This document shows, in pieces, positions 1 through 9,186 of a stretch of 28,106 nucleotides of DNA. The DNA comes from Temnopleurus reevesii (lineage: Eukaryota; Echinodermata; Echinoidea; Temnopleuroida; Temnopleuridae): assembly GCA_036244855.1 (NCBI GenBank), contig BQKZ01006818.1, positions 4,488 through 32,593 on the forward strand, written 5' to 3'. Made by a program: the position numbers and the translations under genes. Within the stretch, counting starts at the first letter, position 1, and the number at the start of each line of letters is the position of its first letter. Below the pieces are notes generated by a model. It did no database searches and had not been told where the DNA came from. It saw only the letters and a program-made list of their open reading frames with translations.

Positions 1-24
1 CCCCCCCCCCCCCCCCAAAAAAAA
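1..24. repeat. C16-A8 homopolymer run at window edge
   Basis: Sixteen C followed by eight A open the window. A similar C10-A9 junction occurs at 7770-7788, so this is probably a genuine simple repeat, although homopolymers are also where draft contigs tend to break. Confidence 0.8.
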
Positions 25-354
25 GGATGGTTCCTAGGATTAACAAATCCCTTTTTTGTTTCATTTCTAAACTTGCACGTGTCTGTCCATTCTAGGTATT
101 TCTCATTTGAGTTAATGAAAGTGAAAATAAATATGTCAAATAAACTCACGGTTTTTCAATTTTTTTCATTTTTTGTTAACTTTTGAGAATCCCGGTAAAA
201 AGGAATGCCTGCTTCTCAGAAATAAGCACTGGACTTTTCTGCTGTATTATGCATTCTTTATACAATCACCATGCTCACCAAAAACACTAGTAACCTAGAT
301 AAAAACGCACAAGGTAACAGTATCCCCTTCCCATCCTCTTACGACTCGCCACAG
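25..354. other. AT-rich DNA, nothing recognised
   Basis: No open frame of note, no RNA-like motif and no repeat shared with the rest of the window was seen. Confidence 0.5.
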
Positions 355-450
355 AATAACACTTCGATCCTTCAGCGGAAAGAAGCCTGGGTCTGCCTTA
401 AAGGTAGAGCTAATATTTATCTGAAGTGAAAAATGTATCACTTGGCTCTA

Positions 451-505
451 TGGCCTAGTGGTTAAGACTCAAGTCTTCTAAACAGAGGGTTGTGGGTCCG
501 AATCC
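451..505 (+). promoter_or_regulatory. Internal Pol III promoter-like A and B boxes, unit 1
   Basis: TGGCCTAGTGG (A box) and GGTCCGAATCC (B box) are 44 nt apart, the normal spacing for a type 2 RNA polymerase III promoter. The anticodon-loop position reads CTTCTAA, but the stem around it does not pair well. Activity is untested. Confidence 0.55.
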
Positions 506-632
506 CGTCTTTCATCTTCATTTCTTTTGAATAACACTTTGATCCCTCAGCGGAACGAAGCAGGGTTGTGCCTAAAAGGTAGAGCTAATATTTATCTAAA
601 AGACTAAAGTGAAAAATGGTAACTTGGCTCCA

Positions 633-687
633 TGGCCTAGTGGTTAAGTCTTGTGTCTTCTAGTCAGTGGGCCATGGGTTCAAATCC
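633..687 (+). promoter_or_regulatory. Internal Pol III promoter-like A and B boxes, unit 2
   Basis: The same arrangement as in the preceding unit: TGGCCTAGTGG, then GGTTCAAATCC 44 nt later. The B box is closer to consensus here. The 3' side cannot pair with the 5' GGCTCCA to make an acceptor stem. Confidence 0.55.
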
Positions 688-769
688 TATCTTCTGTATT
701 CCTTTCTTTTGAATAACACAGTAAATGTCTGATCAATAAGTTTCTTTCATTTCTGTATTCTTCTTTTGA

Positions 770-856
770 TGTACTTTGTAAAGCGATTTGGAACCAAGTA
801 CTTATGTGTTGAGCGCTATAAAAGAATTTATTTTGTATTGTATTGTATTGTATAAA
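770..856 (+). repeat. SINE 3' tail with TTGTA microsatellite
   Basis: GTAAAGCGATTTGG followed by GAGCGCTATAAAAG and then several TTGTA/TATTG repeats is the 3' end style of many tRNA-derived SINEs that borrow a LINE tail. It lies about 60 bp beyond the tandem tRNA-like dimer and in the same orientation, so it is likely the 3' end of that element. The partner LINE is not visible. Confidence 0.6.
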
Positions 857-860
857 TAAA

Positions 861-1255
861 CCAGCTTGCGCTGAACTATGATCCATTGTTGGTATTAATT
901 TCAGAGTGCTGTGTTCCTATGCAATACATACCTCCCAAAATGATCTATAAAATCCAGATAAACATAAACCCCAACTTTTACCTCATCTTCATACTGACTT
1001 ATCAGGTTGTCTTTTAATCAAATGAGGAGTTAAAATTATTTTTTTTTAATCTATGCAATCAACATATATTCATCAACATTTATAGCATGCAAATTTAGTG
1101 TTACACATTCAAGTAAATTGGAATTTATCATTAATGAAACTGTTAATACATTCTTTTAATATATTCAACCAACATATATTTATCAAGATTTGTAGCACAC
1201 ATAGTTTAACCCTTCGCCCTGAACATAGACAGGCAGTAGACATCAGCTTGCGCAA
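861..1255. other. AT-rich DNA with a diverged direct repeat
   Basis: Two similar stretches near 1050-1090 and 1160-1200 share ATGCAATCAACATATATTCATCAA-like sequence, about 105 bp apart. Nothing else is recognisable. Confidence 0.4.
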
Positions 1256-1461
1256 CCCCACGTAATGAAATGAAAATACAGTATGCTATTATCAAGCCAA
1301 CGCAAGGCCATAGTATGGGTAGGGAAAGCCATGACATTTAGACTCGATACACAGTGCGATGAAAGACTGTAGATAACGCTGGAGTCTCTTGTCAAGCTGT
1401 ATTCACTTGTCAACGGCAAAACCTGGGCAAAAGATTGTAGCCTAGCTCGGTGGAAGCTTCA

Positions 1462-1516
1462 TGGTCTAGTGGTTACAAGTTGGGTATTCAAAGCAGCAGG
1501 TCATGGGTTCAAAACT
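1462..1516 (+). promoter_or_regulatory. Pol III-like A and B boxes in array unit 1
   Basis: TGGTCTAGTGG and GGTTCAAAACT are separated by 44 nt. The B box has AACT where AATCC is usual, so it is weaker than those in the first array. Confidence 0.45.
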
Positions 1517-1709
1517 CATCCCATGTAATGAAGAAATCAGAATACAGTATGCTATTATCAAGCCAACGCAGGGCCATAGTATGGGCATGGGAAGCCCTGA
1601 CATTTAGAGTCGATACACCGTGCGATGAAAGACTGTAGATAATGCTGTGGTCTGTTTACAACGGCAGAACCTGGTCAGAAGATTGTAGCCTAGCTCGGTG
1701 GAAGCTTCA

Positions 1710-1764
1710 TGGCCCAGTGGTTACATCTTGCGTATTCAAAGCAGCAGGTCATGGGTTCAAAACT
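1710..1764 (+). promoter_or_regulatory. Pol III-like A and B boxes in array unit 2
   Basis: TGGCCCAGTGG and GGTTCAAAACT, again 44 nt apart. Spacing is kept although the flanking unit sequence has diverged. Confidence 0.45.
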
Positions 1765-1989
1765 CATCCCATGTAATGAAATCAGAATACAGGGTGCTAT
1801 TATCAAGCCAATACAAGGCCATAGTATAGGCATGGAAAGCCTTGTCATTAAGACACAATACACAATGCGGTGAAAAACAGTAGATAACACTGTAGTCCGC
1901 TGTCGACAGCAAAAATCTGGGCAAAGTTTGCAGCCTAGCTCGGTAAAAACATCATGGTCTAGTGGTTACAAAATTGGATCTTCAAAACT

Positions 1990-2620
1990 AAGGCACAGAT
2001 AGCATTTGTTTCCCTGGCAAAAGAAAATCATACGCTACACTTGGCTCAGGTGAAGTACATGGATACCTAACATGGACATAAATCTTGAATAATTACAACA
2101 GATACTAGTAGCAAGGGCCAAATATTAATATTGCTACCTGGATTTCAAGAAATGCAGTTTAATGGTTACTACTAGGTCAAAGGAATATGTTTTAATACTA
2201 AGTTCAAAAGAAAGAAATTGTCATCAATTTAAATCAGTTTGTACACAAGCCCTAATGGGTCGTGTAATCTAAGGTAGATCTCGACATACTACATATACCA
2301 CAGATCTTCTTTATCTCTTATATTTCACCTGAACTTACACAATTCCTTGAATTATTTGAAACCATGGCTGCATCTTCATACCAATGGTCAAATTGCCAAA
2401 TGGCAAATATAACAGTAAGGTTTCTTATAAACTTTTCATTTCTTTCATCTAGATCTTAGGACTTGGAATATTATGAAACAAGAATAAGGCCTGACCTAAT
2501 TTTATATGTCAAAAAAATTGGCAGAATGATTTTGCATCCACAAAATCATGTATGCCAAATCCATTAGCACTGGATCTATCTACAGTTCTTAGTTAAGGTG
2601 CTAGGTGTGTGGAAGCAATT
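1990..2620. other. AT-rich DNA, nothing recognised
   Basis: Both strands were read. There is no sustained frame, no paired splice signals and no repeat shared with other parts of the window. Confidence 0.5.
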
Positions 2621-2624
2621 ACTA

Positions 2625-3205
2625 TCTTCTCTCATCCTCTTTCTCTTTCTCTGAACTACTTTAACTTTCATCCTCTATTCTCTCCTTCTCTCTAACTTTT
2701 ATTCTCTATTCTCTTCTATCCTCTTCTCTCTTCTTGCCTCTGCTCCTCTCCACTCCCATCTTCCATTTTCCTCTCTTCTCGTATCATTTCCTTTCTTTTC
2801 TCTTATCCTCTTCCCTTCCCTTCTCTCCTCTCCTTCCCGTTGTTTCTTCTTCTCTTCATCTCCCTTCTCTTATCGTCTTCACTACCCTTCTTTTTTCTTC
2901 TTTACCTCTTCTCTTCCTTTCCCTTCTCTTATCCTCTTCCTTATCCCCTCATCTCTTCTCACTTCTCATCTCTTCTCTCTCTTCTCACTTCTCCTCTCTT
3001 CTCTCTTTTCTCATTCTCTCCCCACTATTCCCTTCTATTTCTTACTCTTGTCATTTTTCATCTCCTCTCTCCTGTCCTATCCACTCATCTCCCTCATCTT
3101 TCCCTTCTCTTCTCTCTCCTCCATCCTCTTCTTTTCTCACTTCTCCCCTCTCCTCTCCCCTCTCTCATTCTCTCACTCTCTCCCTTTCCTTCCCCTATCT
3201 CTCTT
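2625..3205. repeat. Long polypyrimidine (CT) tract
   Basis: About 580 bp are almost pure C and T on this strand, built from degenerate TCTCC, TTCCTTCT and CTCTTCTC words. Long open frames appear in several phases only because stop codons need purines. Such mirror-like homopurine/homopyrimidine DNA can adopt triplex structure, but that is general knowledge and not something measured here. Confidence 0.9.
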
Positions 3206-3348
3206 GAATTATTCAAACACAAGCCTGGAATTCGCATCTGGTACCTTTTATGTACCTTCCATAATGTACACACAATAACAATATCAGATAAGCAGGCAAA
3301 GTGCTATGGTAAGCGCAGTGCAGGTATGCGGGCTATTTAAGGTATGCC

Positions 3349-3575
3349 TCGTTGATTAACTTCACACTTTTACCCCCAATCAGCATTCCATACTACAGTG
3401 TATTTCTCTGCTAGAAATTGTGTCATTTATTAACTTCACACTTTTACCCCCAATCAGCATTCCATACTTCACTGTATTTCTCTGCTAGAAATTGTATGTG
3501 TCATTGATTAACTTCACACTTTTACCCCTAAACAGCATTCCACAAGATGGTGTATTTCTCTCATAGAAGTTGTTA
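3349..3575 (+). repeat. Three-copy tandem repeat, 74-78 bp period
   Basis: The phrase TTAACTTCACACTTTTACCC starts at 3356, 3430 and 3508. Each is followed by CAGCATTCCA and TGTATTTCTCT. Copies 1 and 2 are nearly identical; copy 3 has diverged, especially after CAGCATTCCACA. Confidence 0.9.
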
Positions 3576-3763
3576 GGAGAAACACATGCAGAAAGAATGG
3601 GAGTTTACCTAAAGCATATGCAAAGATGAACATCCATATTACACTCCACTACGGTTTCAAATTAAACATTTCAAGTTATGTTTTCTCTCAAGAAATCAAC
3701 TGAGTATTGAGTTTTGAAAAAGATGTTAAAAAACATATTTGATGAATCAATGAATGTACATAC

Positions 3764-3851
3764 CATGTGTGAGCAGCTCGTCCAATAATGAAAGTGATGA
3801 TATCAAAATGTATGGAATCAACATGAATAATCTTAATGCATTGCAGACACC
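3764..3851 (-). CDS. Possible 88-bp internal exon (weak)
   Basis: On the minus strand a clean acceptor (a T-rich run ending CTTTGTAG at 3852) precedes 88 bp that end in ATG|GTATGT, a good donor at 3763. Two of three frames are open. One reads GVCNALRLFMLIPYILISS and onward, which is hydrophobic enough for a membrane segment. It would follow the candidate exon at 5911-6081 in phase, but no protein family is recognised and 88-bp open stretches between chance splice motifs are common in AT-rich DNA. The splice motifs are visible; the exon status is inference. Confidence 0.12.
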
Positions 3852-3859
3852 CTACAAAG

Positions 3860-5850
3860 AAAATGTCCACAAAAACTATTGTTCTTATTTCCCATGTCAA
3901 TATTCAATACCGAGTTAGGGGATAGTTTTTATCAATATAATTACTGATCCAACACAACAGGACACAGTTAAAAAAAGCCATAGAAACAAAATTATGAATT
4001 CAGTGTGTAGAGACAGAGATACATTGCATCTTTCATTACAAAATTACAAAATGCTATTCATGTTTCCAAGGAAAAATTATCTAGCTTGAAAATAATTCAG
4101 ATATTTTTTTTCTTGGGATAGAATTCCTTCACTGGATGCACTTGACTTTTCTAGCATCATAAAACTTGAATTTGAAAAATTATGAAATATTTGTATTCTG
4201 CAAAATGTACAAAAGATTTCATTTGGTTATAATCTTGCAAAATCTGATTAATAATAAAAGACAAATATTCAAATGCAAAATAAAAGATAAGAGTGCATAA
4301 CCTACAGCTAAATTTGCTGATCGAAATAAGATAGCTGGGTGTTATCAAAATCTCAAATCATAATTTATTCCAACCTTTGGTTTTTACTAAGAATATAATT
4401 TTAAAATCATTTCCTGAAGTCGGTTTGCGCTGATGTTAATTACACCAAATAAATAGTATGAATACATGAATTATGCATAGTTGACCGATGCACGGGGGAA
4501 ATGAAAATGATGTCGTATCACCACACCATCTTCATCCTGACCTTCTAACTGCTGCGGTCTTACGTCAATTCCCTTTTGTGTCAAGTGCGTTGATGCCGCC
4601 GCCGCGATCAAGTGGACAAAAATTGCTAACGTAATTTTTGTTGCTACATTTCACTTTTTTTCCCTGGAAGATAAATGTGTGTGTGATCGTTAGATCGTGA
4701 TACGATTGGCGTGGTGTTTCATTCTGAGAGTTAACCCTTTTAGAGCAGGAATTATTTTACAACAAATTCAATCACTATTCCTTTACTAGATTGGCAACAC
4801 TAAAAATGAAAATTCCCTTTTTAAACCGTTCCAATTACATGTTATGTTACCATATTGAATCTTCTTCTTCAAAAAGCATGTTAAAAAAGTTAAAGTTTGC
4901 CCATTTGCATGGAAAATACAGATTTTCAAATGCTGTCTGCATTGCCAATTTAATGATTTCTTACCATTTTAGTGATTATTTTCATTAAAAAAATTCTCTG
5001 TGTCCAATGACAAATGATGACAGTTCTAATAAAAATGATCAAATGTGTATAATTTTTTGTCTCTTTTTGCTCATGCATCTGGTATATTTTTTAGAGCACT
5101 ACATCAAAAGTTATTGAACCAAAACACAAAATGTGTTTTATCGTCTTGAAAGGGTTAACATGATTCATTCCGTTAATAACGGAGAGATAAGATGGTGTTT
5201 TTGAAGTACTATCAAGATGAACCTGACAAACATCCGGTGTAAAATTCAATACCAACAAATTTCCTATTCCAGATGTACTAATGAAGCATAAAATATTCAA
5301 TGAATTATTCAAATATGATGCACATCTTCAGATAACAAATATTATTCTATTTTCTCATCAGGTTTAATCTATTTTGCTTCTCTCTTTATATTTGCATTTT
5401 TCTTCAGAACTGATTTTTCAGTAGCCTACAGGTACCGTTTTGGCTTATGTGAAGAAAACATCTTTTCAAAGTTTTTTAAGATTGGCAGATAACAAGATGT
5501 AACAAAATATTATGATAACTCACTAAGCTTGGGTAATGTTCTGAACTAAAATTTCAATTAATAAATAAAGCATCAGTGTACATTTGATTAACCTCCAGTC
5601 CTATTTTGGTTAACATATCTCTCTTTCTAAAAAATTAAGTACATATTTTCTTTTCAATGCCATTTATTTTCAATATTTTTCATTTCTTGTATGTGGTTGC
5701 TGCTCACACGTTAATAGCTTCACTATAAACCGATAGACCAGTTTTGGGAGAGATGGCGCTTCAGATATTTAACTACTTTGTGAGCTGGAGTAAAAGTATT
5801 ACCATAATTAAGTTTTTCAATGGCAAATTAGAGCATGTTCATAGTTTATT
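3860..5850. other. AT-rich intergenic or intronic DNA
   Basis: No repeat family or gene was recognised. A GC-richer patch near 4550-4615 contains GCCGCCGCCGCG after an ATG, but that frame closes after 13 codons. A perfect 8-bp inverted repeat with a 3-nt loop (AAAACACAAAATGTGTTTT) lies at 5121-5139. The rest is simple AT-rich sequence. Confidence 0.45.
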
Positions 5851-5910
5851 TGATTAAAATTGATCAAGAAATGGCCTAATTATCGCAAAATAAAGCACAA
5901 CATGCTTCAC

Positions 5911-6081
5911 ATAAACAATGAATGCGAACTCACACACCGCAGACAATACCACCGATCGCTCCGCCCATTCCGGACCGCCGCTCCCTCGTGCGAAAGCACT
6001 TAGCACACCGTAGGAATCATGGCTGTTGGCGTGTTCGACGTAAAATACACAGAATACAAGCAAAAATGTACTCCTAATATC
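5911..6081 (-). CDS. Candidate exon, Frag1/DRAM/Sfk1-like C-terminal membrane segments
   Basis: On the minus strand, CTGTGTAG ends at 6082 and opens 171 bp (57 codons) that can stop at a GTGAAG donor at 5910. The in-frame stop sits inside the acceptor itself, as is common at real exon edges. The product has a hydrophobic segment (residues about 5-16, ending FYVEH), a polar loop of about 27 residues containing PEW, and a second hydrophobic segment with VVLSAVCEF. In the Frag1/DRAM/Sfk1 family (six-helix membrane proteins such as DRAM and PGAP2) I recall an S-A-x-C-E-aromatic motif opening the last helix, preceded by a polar loop. Base composition is unusual here: CpG-rich and GC-rich against an AT-rich surround. 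No flanking exon is certain. It could instead be a CpG-rich regulatory patch that is open by chance. Confidence 0.25.
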
Positions 6082-6089
6082 CTACACAG

Positions 6090-6730
6090 ATATATTTAGG
6101 CATGTAAAGCTTGTGAATACATCAGCTCGTTTAACATCACTTTCTGCATCCCGGTCATTTCGAATCTATACCTTTAAAGCACTAGCTTTTATCCAAAATT
6201 GGTGTTGTGCACACTGAACAAAATAATTTGGCAAAAGAATTGGATGGACCTTATTTTCTAATACATCTGATTCAGAATGTCAAGTGAAGGAATGTATGAG
6301 AGACGAACGAAAGATAGCTAAAGATGGACAGAACGTACGCATACCCAACAATAGGAATCTATTTGCCAACCTTTTAGTCCCACCCTCTGAGATCTCTGTG
6401 ATCGACATTACCTATTGTTGCAAATTTCTCACGACCGTAATACTCCGGTCTGATTTTCCTTTCATTAATTTTTCTTTGGGACATTGTAACTGCATGTGTG
6501 GAATGTGCTAGTACTGGTTGGAGTATGAAATATGAATTGCTTGGAGGAATTACGATAAAATATTACTGAGGAAATATAGAAAATGTACTCTGGCTCTTGA
6601 CAAGAGTTAACAAGAGCAAGTTCCCATGCAAAATTCCTGTAGAAATTCAGATGACGGATGGGGCATTAGGCAAAAAAAAAATTGTTCGGATGCCCTCAAA
6701 TGATATATTTTATAAAACCGTTCGTCAGTC
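6090..6730. other. AT-rich DNA, nothing recognised
   Basis: A 75-codon open frame at 6284-6511 has no recognisable domain and no supporting splice or promoter context. Nothing else was seen. Confidence 0.45.
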
Positions 6731-6734
6731 GGAA

Positions 6735-6838
6735 GAGAGGGCTAAAGCCAGGGTAGTAATGCTGCAATTGTAGAGCGCTTAGAGAATTTCAATGAAGAGC
6801 TGATAAGCGCTATATAAAAGCCGTTCATTATAATTATT
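6735..6838 (+). repeat. SINE 3' end fragment
   Basis: GGTAGTAATGCTGCAATTG, GTAGAGCGCTTAGAGAATT and AAGCGCTATATAAAAGCCG are shared almost word for word with the SINE at 22261-22492. The copy ends in an A/T-rich tail. No tRNA head or central domain is present upstream, so this is 5' truncated to about 100 bp. Confidence 0.85.
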
Positions 6839-6954
6839 TTTTTTAATTCTTTAATACAATTCACACAGTTCAGTAAGAAAATTAGTCATAGAAGGGAATA
6901 AAAAGCTAATGATCATCTGAAAATCAGTTATCAGGTTGTATTCTCAGTTCAGTT

Positions 6955-6976
6955 CAGGCCATTTTGAAATGGCCTG
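6955..6976. repeat. Perfect 10-bp inverted repeat, 2-nt spacer
   Basis: CAGGCCATTT and AAATGGCCTG flank TG. It can form a hairpin or be a symmetric binding site. It sits just after a run of CAGTT direct repeats. Confidence 0.8.
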
Positions 6977-6984
6977 GTCAGTCA

Positions 6985-7500
6985 GATAAGGGCATCCAAA
7001 CATTTTGGGAGGTCCTTAATGCGAGCAGAGAATGCAGCATGATCAAGAAAAAGACAAAAAGGAATGCTCACGTTCTTCTTTCAGAGCATAAAATTACTTT
7101 CTATTTCATGCAGATGTTAAAAGAATGTTGTCGTGTAATTTGACCATACAATATTTGCCAGGGGGACTTGTCACAAATGATTTTGAAACATGCACTATGG
7201 GAGTCAGCGAATGACTCGAAATTTCAGCAAAAGTATCATTTTCAGGAATGAATGTAAGTACTAGTAGTTTAGAAGCCTTGTGGATGAATGGGAGAGTCAA
7301 ATTACATCAATGTAATCCAACTTTGTTGTATCCATCTCGCTTTTGACGCTATGGGGAATGCAACCCGCAGCCATAAATTTGAGCTAATGCTAATCATTTT
7401 TGTAATCATCAACAAAAGCAGGTCATTGTTGAATAAAAATGAATATTGTATTAAAAGGTAGTATCAATTGTAAGTTTTGCCTTTGACAGATATTGGCTAA
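6985..7500. other. AT-rich DNA, nothing recognised
   Basis: Open frames on the minus strand (7106-7300) have no recognisable product. No shared repeat was found. Confidence 0.45.
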
Positions 7501-7514
7501 CCCAGGGAATACAT

Positions 7515-7680
7515 TTTAAGGGGAGTGAGAGCGATTGCTCTCCTAAAGCTCCTCTTAAATGCTTTTTGAGGAGTGATTTATTGAGCCCCTTGTAACCCCA
7601 ATTCTACTACATGAAGACCCAATTTAGCTCCCCTAAAACTCTCCTTGAGAGCATCTAGGAGAGCTATCTGTAGTTCCCCT
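7515..7680. repeat. Fold-back repeat rich in GGAGAGC/GCTCTCC
   Basis: A perfect 6-bp hairpin with a 4-nt loop (GAGAGCGATTGCTCTC, 7527-7542) starts the element. The complement of GCTCTCCTA (7537-7545) recurs as TAGGAGAGC at 7656-7664. Several GCTCCTC, GCTCCCC and CTCTCC blocks alternate in between. It reads like a diverged MITE or satellite fragment, not coding DNA. Confidence 0.5.
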
Positions 7681-7689
7681 GCAAATTAT

Positions 7690-7957
7690 TAAATTCAGTC
7701 CCTGATAACCTAGGTAGCATATTTGAACTTTCTCAAAATCACAAAATAAAGGTGATGTACTGTTTCCATCCCCCCCCCCAAAAAAAAATGAAAAAAGAAT
7801 GCTAAAAAAAACCTGATAGTTACCAAGAGAAATGGGTCAACAATCGCTTGTTAGATAAAGAATCGGGGGAATAATTTCAATATTATTCTTTATCAGCATG
7901 TTAAGATTCTGAGGAAACACTACTTAACTATCACATCATACTTTACTCTATAATTTC
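7690..7957. other. AT-rich DNA with C10-A9 run
   Basis: C10 (7770-7779) is followed directly by A9 (7780-7788), matching the style of the window's first bases. No other feature is seen. Confidence 0.5.
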
Positions 7958-8028
7958 AATATTTAAATTATAACATAATTAAATTATGTTAAAATATTAA
8001 AATTAAAATATTTAAATTATAACATAAT
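7958..8028. repeat. AT-only repeat: 22-bp direct repeat plus palindrome
   Basis: A 22-bp sequence (beginning AATATTTAAATTATAACATA) occurs exactly at 7958-7979 and 8007-8028. Between the copies, AACATAATT and AATTATGTT form a perfect inverted repeat around one base (7972-7990), so the second arm mirrors part of the direct repeat. Confidence 0.85.
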
Positions 8029-8029
8029 A

Positions 8030-8560
8030 GCCATGCAAAATATGTTTTGTAGGCACGCAAAAAGTGCATGACAAACTGTTCAAACTTATTGCTGAGAAAA
8101 TACTAGTAAATTATACGACTATTGAGTCATCAATTCATCTGTCAAATGTCAACCGTAGTCACTCGACACAACCGTCAATTCAATTCACCAGTCATAACCA
8201 GCTCATAAACCACAAGTATCTATTGTACTCCACAATCGCTCTATTCTTCTCCGTCAACGTTTTGGCACGAGAGATAATGTTTTCCGAACACCATCAATAG
8301 TGCAAGCGATCGTGTTTCATCGTATTTCGCAGGTCTTTATGTCCTCGTCGAGGTTAGGAAAACAACATAAGAGGCCCAAACACCCTGCTATGCATCAATC
8401 ATGGATATATGGTTATATTATTGACGCTTTCGTCTTGTATCGGTTATCGTGAGAAATTAGAATAGTTTGGGTACAATTTTTCAAGTTGCGTGTAAACTGA
8501 CCATTCTAAAACAATTTTAAAGCACCATAAGTGTTTTTGCTTCATGGAAACTTTATACTT
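8030..8560. other. AT-rich DNA, nothing recognised
   Basis: A 78-codon open frame (8064-8300) has no recognisable domain or context, and I do not call it a gene. Confidence 0.45.
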
Positions 8561-8564
8561 AAAG

Positions 8565-8725
8565 GCTGGGTAGGGCCAAAAGTATCTTGCTTATTTGATC
8601 AAAAGAAGAAAAATCAGACGAAGAGATAAAAAAAAGTTAAAGAAAATTGGAGAGTAAATAAGAAAAGAAGTTATGAATATATCAGTGAACATTTATTTTT
8701 CATGCATATTGGCACCTTTTGGTCA
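8565..8725. repeat. Possible diverged interspersed repeat
   Basis: The sequence from AAAGGCTGGGTAGGGCC through ATAAGAAAAGAAGTTATGA has the feel of an abundant echinoderm interspersed element (AAAGG... opening, later AATAAGAAAGTTATGA). This is recollection of style only. No second copy exists in the window. Confidence 0.25.
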
Positions 8726-8766
8726 AGTGTTATGATGTGTGTCGTGTACTTTTCTCCAAGTAGTCT

Positions 8767-8780
8767 CCCCCCCCCCCCCC
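8767..8780. repeat. C14 homopolymer
   Basis: Fourteen consecutive C. Shortly after (8832-8862) a GGGGGGAGC block is mirrored by GCTCCCAACCCC, giving a small imperfect hairpin. Confidence 0.85.
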
Positions 8781-8869
8781 TGCATTCATTAACCATTTAA
8801 CACAAGATAAAAACCAATGATTTTTTTTAGTGGGGGGAGCCAAACAAGCTCCCAACCCCTTTGATTTTT

Positions 8870-9185
8870 AATCGCAGTCTTCGCCTTGTGAAAATATGTA
8901 CGCATTCCATCCCAAGTTTGTTCTCTTAAACTCCCACGAAAGATTATAGAATTCCTTTGTACAGAGAAACGAAACCTCTAATACACTATGTAAGCCTTCG
9001 TTCTATAGGCGTGAATTGATGTGTACTAATGCTCCCATTATTACTCACATGTACATCACCAATACACTATTCTCCTTTTGTCCGATTAAAATTGAAGCTC
9101 CAAAAAAGTTGATTCAACCTAATCTATTATGACTCTAGGCACAGGTAGAGCATTATAATGACATAAGTCAGGCATGCCTTTTAAA
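8870..9185. other. Nothing recognised
   Basis: No coding, RNA or repeat signal was seen in this stretch. Confidence 0.45.
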
Positions 9186-9186
9186 T

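Larger units (their letters stand above)
355..711 (+). repeat. Tandem dimer of a tRNA-headed SINE-like unit
   Basis: Two units of 175 bp (355-529) and 182 bp (530-711) lie head to tail. Each begins with AATAACACTTYGATC, shares the phrase GGTAGAGCTAATATTTATCT, and ends with a tRNA-like segment followed by TTTCTTTTG. Each tRNA-like segment has a good A box (TGGCCTAGTGG at 451 and 633) and B box (GGTCCGAATCC at 495, GGTTCAAATCC at 677). The A-to-B distance is exactly 44 nt in both. A third copy of the junction starts at 712 but decays at once. The acceptor stem does not pair around the T arm, so these look like tRNA-derived SINE heads and not working tRNA genes. A SINE-type tail follows at 770-856, which would make the whole a composite SINE with a duplicated head. 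The dimer is directly visible; its origin is inferred. Confidence 0.75.
1262..1985 (+). repeat. Tandem array of a second tRNA-like unit, three copies
   Basis: Copies begin at the GTAATGAA phrase at 1262, 1525 and 1773 (periods 263 and 248). The CCTAGCTCGG marker recurs at 1441, 1689 and 1934 (periods 248 and 245). Each unit contains CTATTATCAAGCCAA, GCGATGAAAGACTGTAGATA and a tRNA-like end. A boxes are at 1462 (TGGTCTAGTGG), 1710 (TGGCCCAGTGG) and 1955 (TGGTCTAGTGG). The B box GGTTCAAAACT follows 44 nt later in the first two and is lost in the third, where the array degenerates. The unit body is unrelated to the 355-711 array. Open frames crossing the units are by-products of the repeat. Confidence 0.8.

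Noticed and set aside
451..687. Functional tRNA genes at the A/B box pairs
   Set aside because: Acceptor stems do not pair and the anticodon stems are poor. The units are tandem and SINE-like.
2734..3340. Open frames of 157 and 166 codons on the plus strand
   Set aside because: They are translations of the CT tract (Ser, Leu, Pro, Phe only). Stops are absent because the strand lacks purines, and overlapping frames are equally open.
3349..3575. CRISPR-like array
   Set aside because: The repeat units are contiguous, about 76 bp long and lack unique spacers; the context is eukaryotic.
4550..4625. ATG followed by GCCGCCGCCGCG as a gene start
   Set aside because: The frame closes after 13 codons and no donor site follows in phase.
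7241..7260. TTTTCAG and GTAAGT 8 bp apart, suggesting a microexon
   Set aside because: Chance is sufficient in AT-rich DNA and there is no flanking coding sequence.
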